Positions 6,012 to 7,405 of a stretch of DNA of 7,405 nt are shown piece after piece. The notes beneath the pieces were generated by a model. The model had not been told where the DNA came from, made no database searches, and worked only from the letters and a program-made list of their open reading frames with translations. The DNA is taken from positions 1 through 7,405 of the forward strand of contig CAMKZP010000177.1 of the NCBI GenBank assembly GCA_946477805.1, given 5' to 3'. This DNA comes from an uncultured Enterobacter sp. (GTDB lineage: Bacteria; Pseudomonadota; Gammaproteobacteria; Enterobacterales; Enterobacteriaceae). The first letter of the stretch is position 1; every line of letters begins with the position of its first letter. The translations under genes and the position numbers were made by a program.

Positions 6012-6028
6012 GTCCGGCACTTACGGAC
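6012..6028 (+). repeat. Small hairpin in the yeaH leader
   Basis: GTCCG and CGGAC pair around a seven-base loop (GCACTTA). It lies between the REP-like palindrome and yeaH, 33 bases before the ATG. It may simply space the ribosome site from the REP hairpin. Confidence 0.35.
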
Positions 6029-6030
6029 GC

Positions 6031-6047
6031 TGCAAGTTGGCAAATGC
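6031..6047 (+). repeat. Second copy of the yeaG upstream motif, in front of yeaH
   Basis: TGCAAGTTGGCAAATGC matches TGCAAGTTTTGCAAATGC at 3841-3858 except that TT is replaced by one G. It ends 14 bases before the yeaH ATG, directly before the ribosome binding site. Sharing between the two cistron leaders could mean a common protein or small-RNA target, or chance. Confidence 0.35.
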
Positions 6048-6061
6048 AGTACGGGGGATAT

Positions 6062-7345
6062 ATGACCTGGTTTATTGACCGGCGTCTTAACGGCAAAAAC
6101 AAGAGCACGGTGAACCGCCAGCGCTTCTTGCGCCGTTATAAATCGCAAATTAAACAGTCGATCTCCGAGGCCATCAACAAACGCTCGGTGACCGACGTCG
6201 ACAGCGGCGAGTCTGTCTCCATCCCTACCGATGACATCAGCGAACCGATGTTTCATCAGGGGCGAGGCGGCCTGCGCCATCGCGTACACCCTGGTAATGA
6301 CCACTTCGTGCAGAACGACAGAATCGAGCGCCCGCAGGGCGGCGGCGGCGGTTCGGGGAGCGGTCAGGGCCAGGCCAGCCAGGACGGTGAAGGCCAGGAT
6401 GAATTCGTCTTTCAGATCTCCAAAGACGAGTATCTCGACCTGCTCTTTGAAGATCTGGCCCTGCCTAATCTGAAAAAGAACCAGCACCGCCAGCTCAATG
6501 AATACAAAACTCATCGCGCGGGCTATACCGCCAACGGCGTGCCCGCCAACATCAGCGTGGTGCGTTCGCTGCAGAATTCGCTGGCGCGCCGTACGGCGAT
6601 GACGGCGGGAAAACGGCGCGAGCTGCGCGAGCTTGAAACCAGCCTGAAGGTGGTGGAGAACACCGAACCGGCGCAGCTGCTGGAAGAGGAGCGCCTGCGA
6701 AAAGAGATAGCTGAACTGAGGGCGAAAATTGAGCGGGTGCCGTTTATCGACACCTTCGACCTGCGCTACAAGAATTACGAAAAACGTCCCGAGCCGTCCA
6801 GCCAGGCGGTGATGTTCTGCCTCATGGACGTTTCCGGCTCGATGGACCAGGCCACCAAGGATATGGCGAAGCGTTTTTACATCCTGCTCTATCTGTTCCT
6901 GAGCAGAACCTATAAGAACGTAGAGGTGGTGTATATCCGCCACCACACCCAGGCCAAAGAGGTGGATGAACACGAGTTCTTCTACTCGCAAGAGACCGGT
7001 GGGACCATTGTCTCCAGCGCCCTGAAGCTGATGGATGAGGTGGTAAAAGAGCGTTACGACCCGGCGCAGTGGAACATTTATGCCGCGCAGGCGTCCGATG
7101 GCGACAACTGGGCGGACGATTCGCCGCTGTGTCACGAGATCCTGGCGAAGAAAATTCTGCCGGTGGTGCGTTACTACAGCTATATCGAGATCACGCGTCG
7201 TGCGCACCAGACGCTGTGGCGTGAATATGAACATCTGCAGTCCATGTTTGATAATTTCGCGATGCAGCATATTCGCGATCAGGATGACATCTATCCGGTG
7301 TTCCGGGAGCTGTTTCAGAAACAGTCCAGCACCACCAGCGCATAA
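6062..7345 (+). CDS. yeaH: von Willebrand A-type protein YeaH (DUF444/UPF0229 family)
   Basis: YeaH is a cytoplasmic protein of unknown biochemical function, usually encoded beside prkA/yeaG and, in many bacteria, spoVR (ycgB). The 427 residues match E. coli YeaH. The basic N-terminus (1-45) is followed by HQGRGGLRHRVHPGN (65-79), a glycine-rich linker (93-111) and a charged, probably coiled-coil helix (about 180-226). The C-terminal vWA domain starts near 246 and has a metal-binding MIDAS motif DVSGS (D256, S258, S260), a threonine in ETGGT (311-315) and an acidic QASDGDNW (343-350). The frame opens at an ATG at 6044, but the ATG at 6062 gives the family length and follows GGGGGA (6053-6058). 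vWA proteins often serve as adaptors for AAA+ ATPases, so a YeaG-YeaH machine is likely but inferred. Confidence 0.95.
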   Translation: MTWFIDRRLNGKNKSTVNRQRFLRRYKSQIKQSISEAINKRSVTDVDSGESVSIPTDDISEPMFHQGRGGLRHRVHPGNDHFVQNDRIERPQGGGGGSGSGQGQASQDGEGQDEFVFQISKDEYLDLLFEDLALPNLKKNQHRQLNEYKTHRAGYTANGVPANISVVRSLQNSLARRTAMTAGKRRELRELETSLKVVENTEPAQLLEEERLRKEIAELRAKIERVPFIDTFDLRYKNYEKRPEPSSQAVMFCLMDVSGSMDQATKDMAKRFYILLYLFLSRTYKNVEVVYIRHHTQAKEVDEHEFFYSQETGGTIVSSALKLMDEVVKERYDPAQWNIYAAQASDGDNWADDSPLCHEILAKKILPVVRYYSYIEITRRAHQTLWREYEHLQSMFDNFAMQHIRDQDDIYPVFRELFQKQSSTTSA

Positions 7346-7350
7346 CCCAG

Positions 7351-7380
7351 CAGCCAGCGAATTCGCTGGCTGTTTTCTTT
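7351..7380 (+). terminator. Intrinsic terminator of the yeaG-yeaH operon
   Basis: A perfect nine-base-pair stem (CAGCCAGCG with CGCTGGCTG) closes on AATT and is followed by TTTTCTTT. It begins five bases after the yeaH stop. The remaining 25 bases of the window show no feature I can name. Confidence 0.92.
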
Positions 7381-7405
7381 CTGCCCCCTTCCTCCCCGTG
7401 ATAAT

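Noticed and set aside
6044..6061. Upstream ATG start for yeaH adding six residues
   Set aside because: It would place the start ahead of the ribosome binding site GGGGGA and inside the shared motif; the ATG at 6062 gives the exact family length.
5849..7270. A 473-codon open frame antisense to yeaH and the end of yeaG
   Set aside because: It mirrors the codon periodicity of the conserved yeaH on the other strand, has no family resemblance, and runs through the intergenic palindrome. GC-rich third positions explain the lack of stops.

Overview
The window looks like chromosomal core DNA from an enterobacterium close to Enterobacter, Lelliottia or Klebsiella. The proteins recall their Escherichia coli K-12 counterparts almost end to end at the same lengths, but with scattered substitutions. 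The yeaG-yeaH gap carries a GC-rich REP-like palindrome of the kind seen in those genera. No insertion sequence, phage gene, tRNA, rRNA or CRISPR array is visible. The genus is an inference from recalled sequences, not from a search.

Layout, left to right: msrB (minus strand, methionine-R-sulfoxide reductase); a divergent control region of about 340 bases with a near-perfect CRP site, a heat-shock-type promoter and a strong proximal sigma70 promoter; gapA (plus, glyceraldehyde-3-phosphate dehydrogenase), a UUCG-loop terminator and yeaD (plus, hexose-6-phosphate mutarotase family); a terminator shared with the convergent gene mipA (minus, outer-membrane OmpV/MipA family, GTG start); a second divergent control region of about 430 bases; then yeaG (plus, PrkA-type AAA+ protein/kinase) and yeaH (plus, von Willebrand A-type protein), closed by a strong terminator.

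The genes form three functional blocks. The first is central sugar metabolism plus repair of oxidised protein: gapA with its follower yeaD, and msrB facing away. The second is the cell envelope gene mipA. The third is the stress and starvation pair yeaG-yeaH, preceded by tandem candidate promoters for sigmaS and sigma54. Those promoters fit the reported stationary-phase and nitrogen-starvation expression of this pair in E. coli.

The best leads are: the stacked sigmaS/sigma54 control of yeaG; a short near-identical motif found upstream of both yeaG and yeaH, which in the first copy forms an inverted repeat in the spacer of the sigmaS promoter; the structured yeaG-yeaH junction; and the absence of yeaE, which lies between yeaD and mipA in E. 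coli K-12. I found no clearly new gene system. The least understood system here is the PrkA/vWA pair itself.
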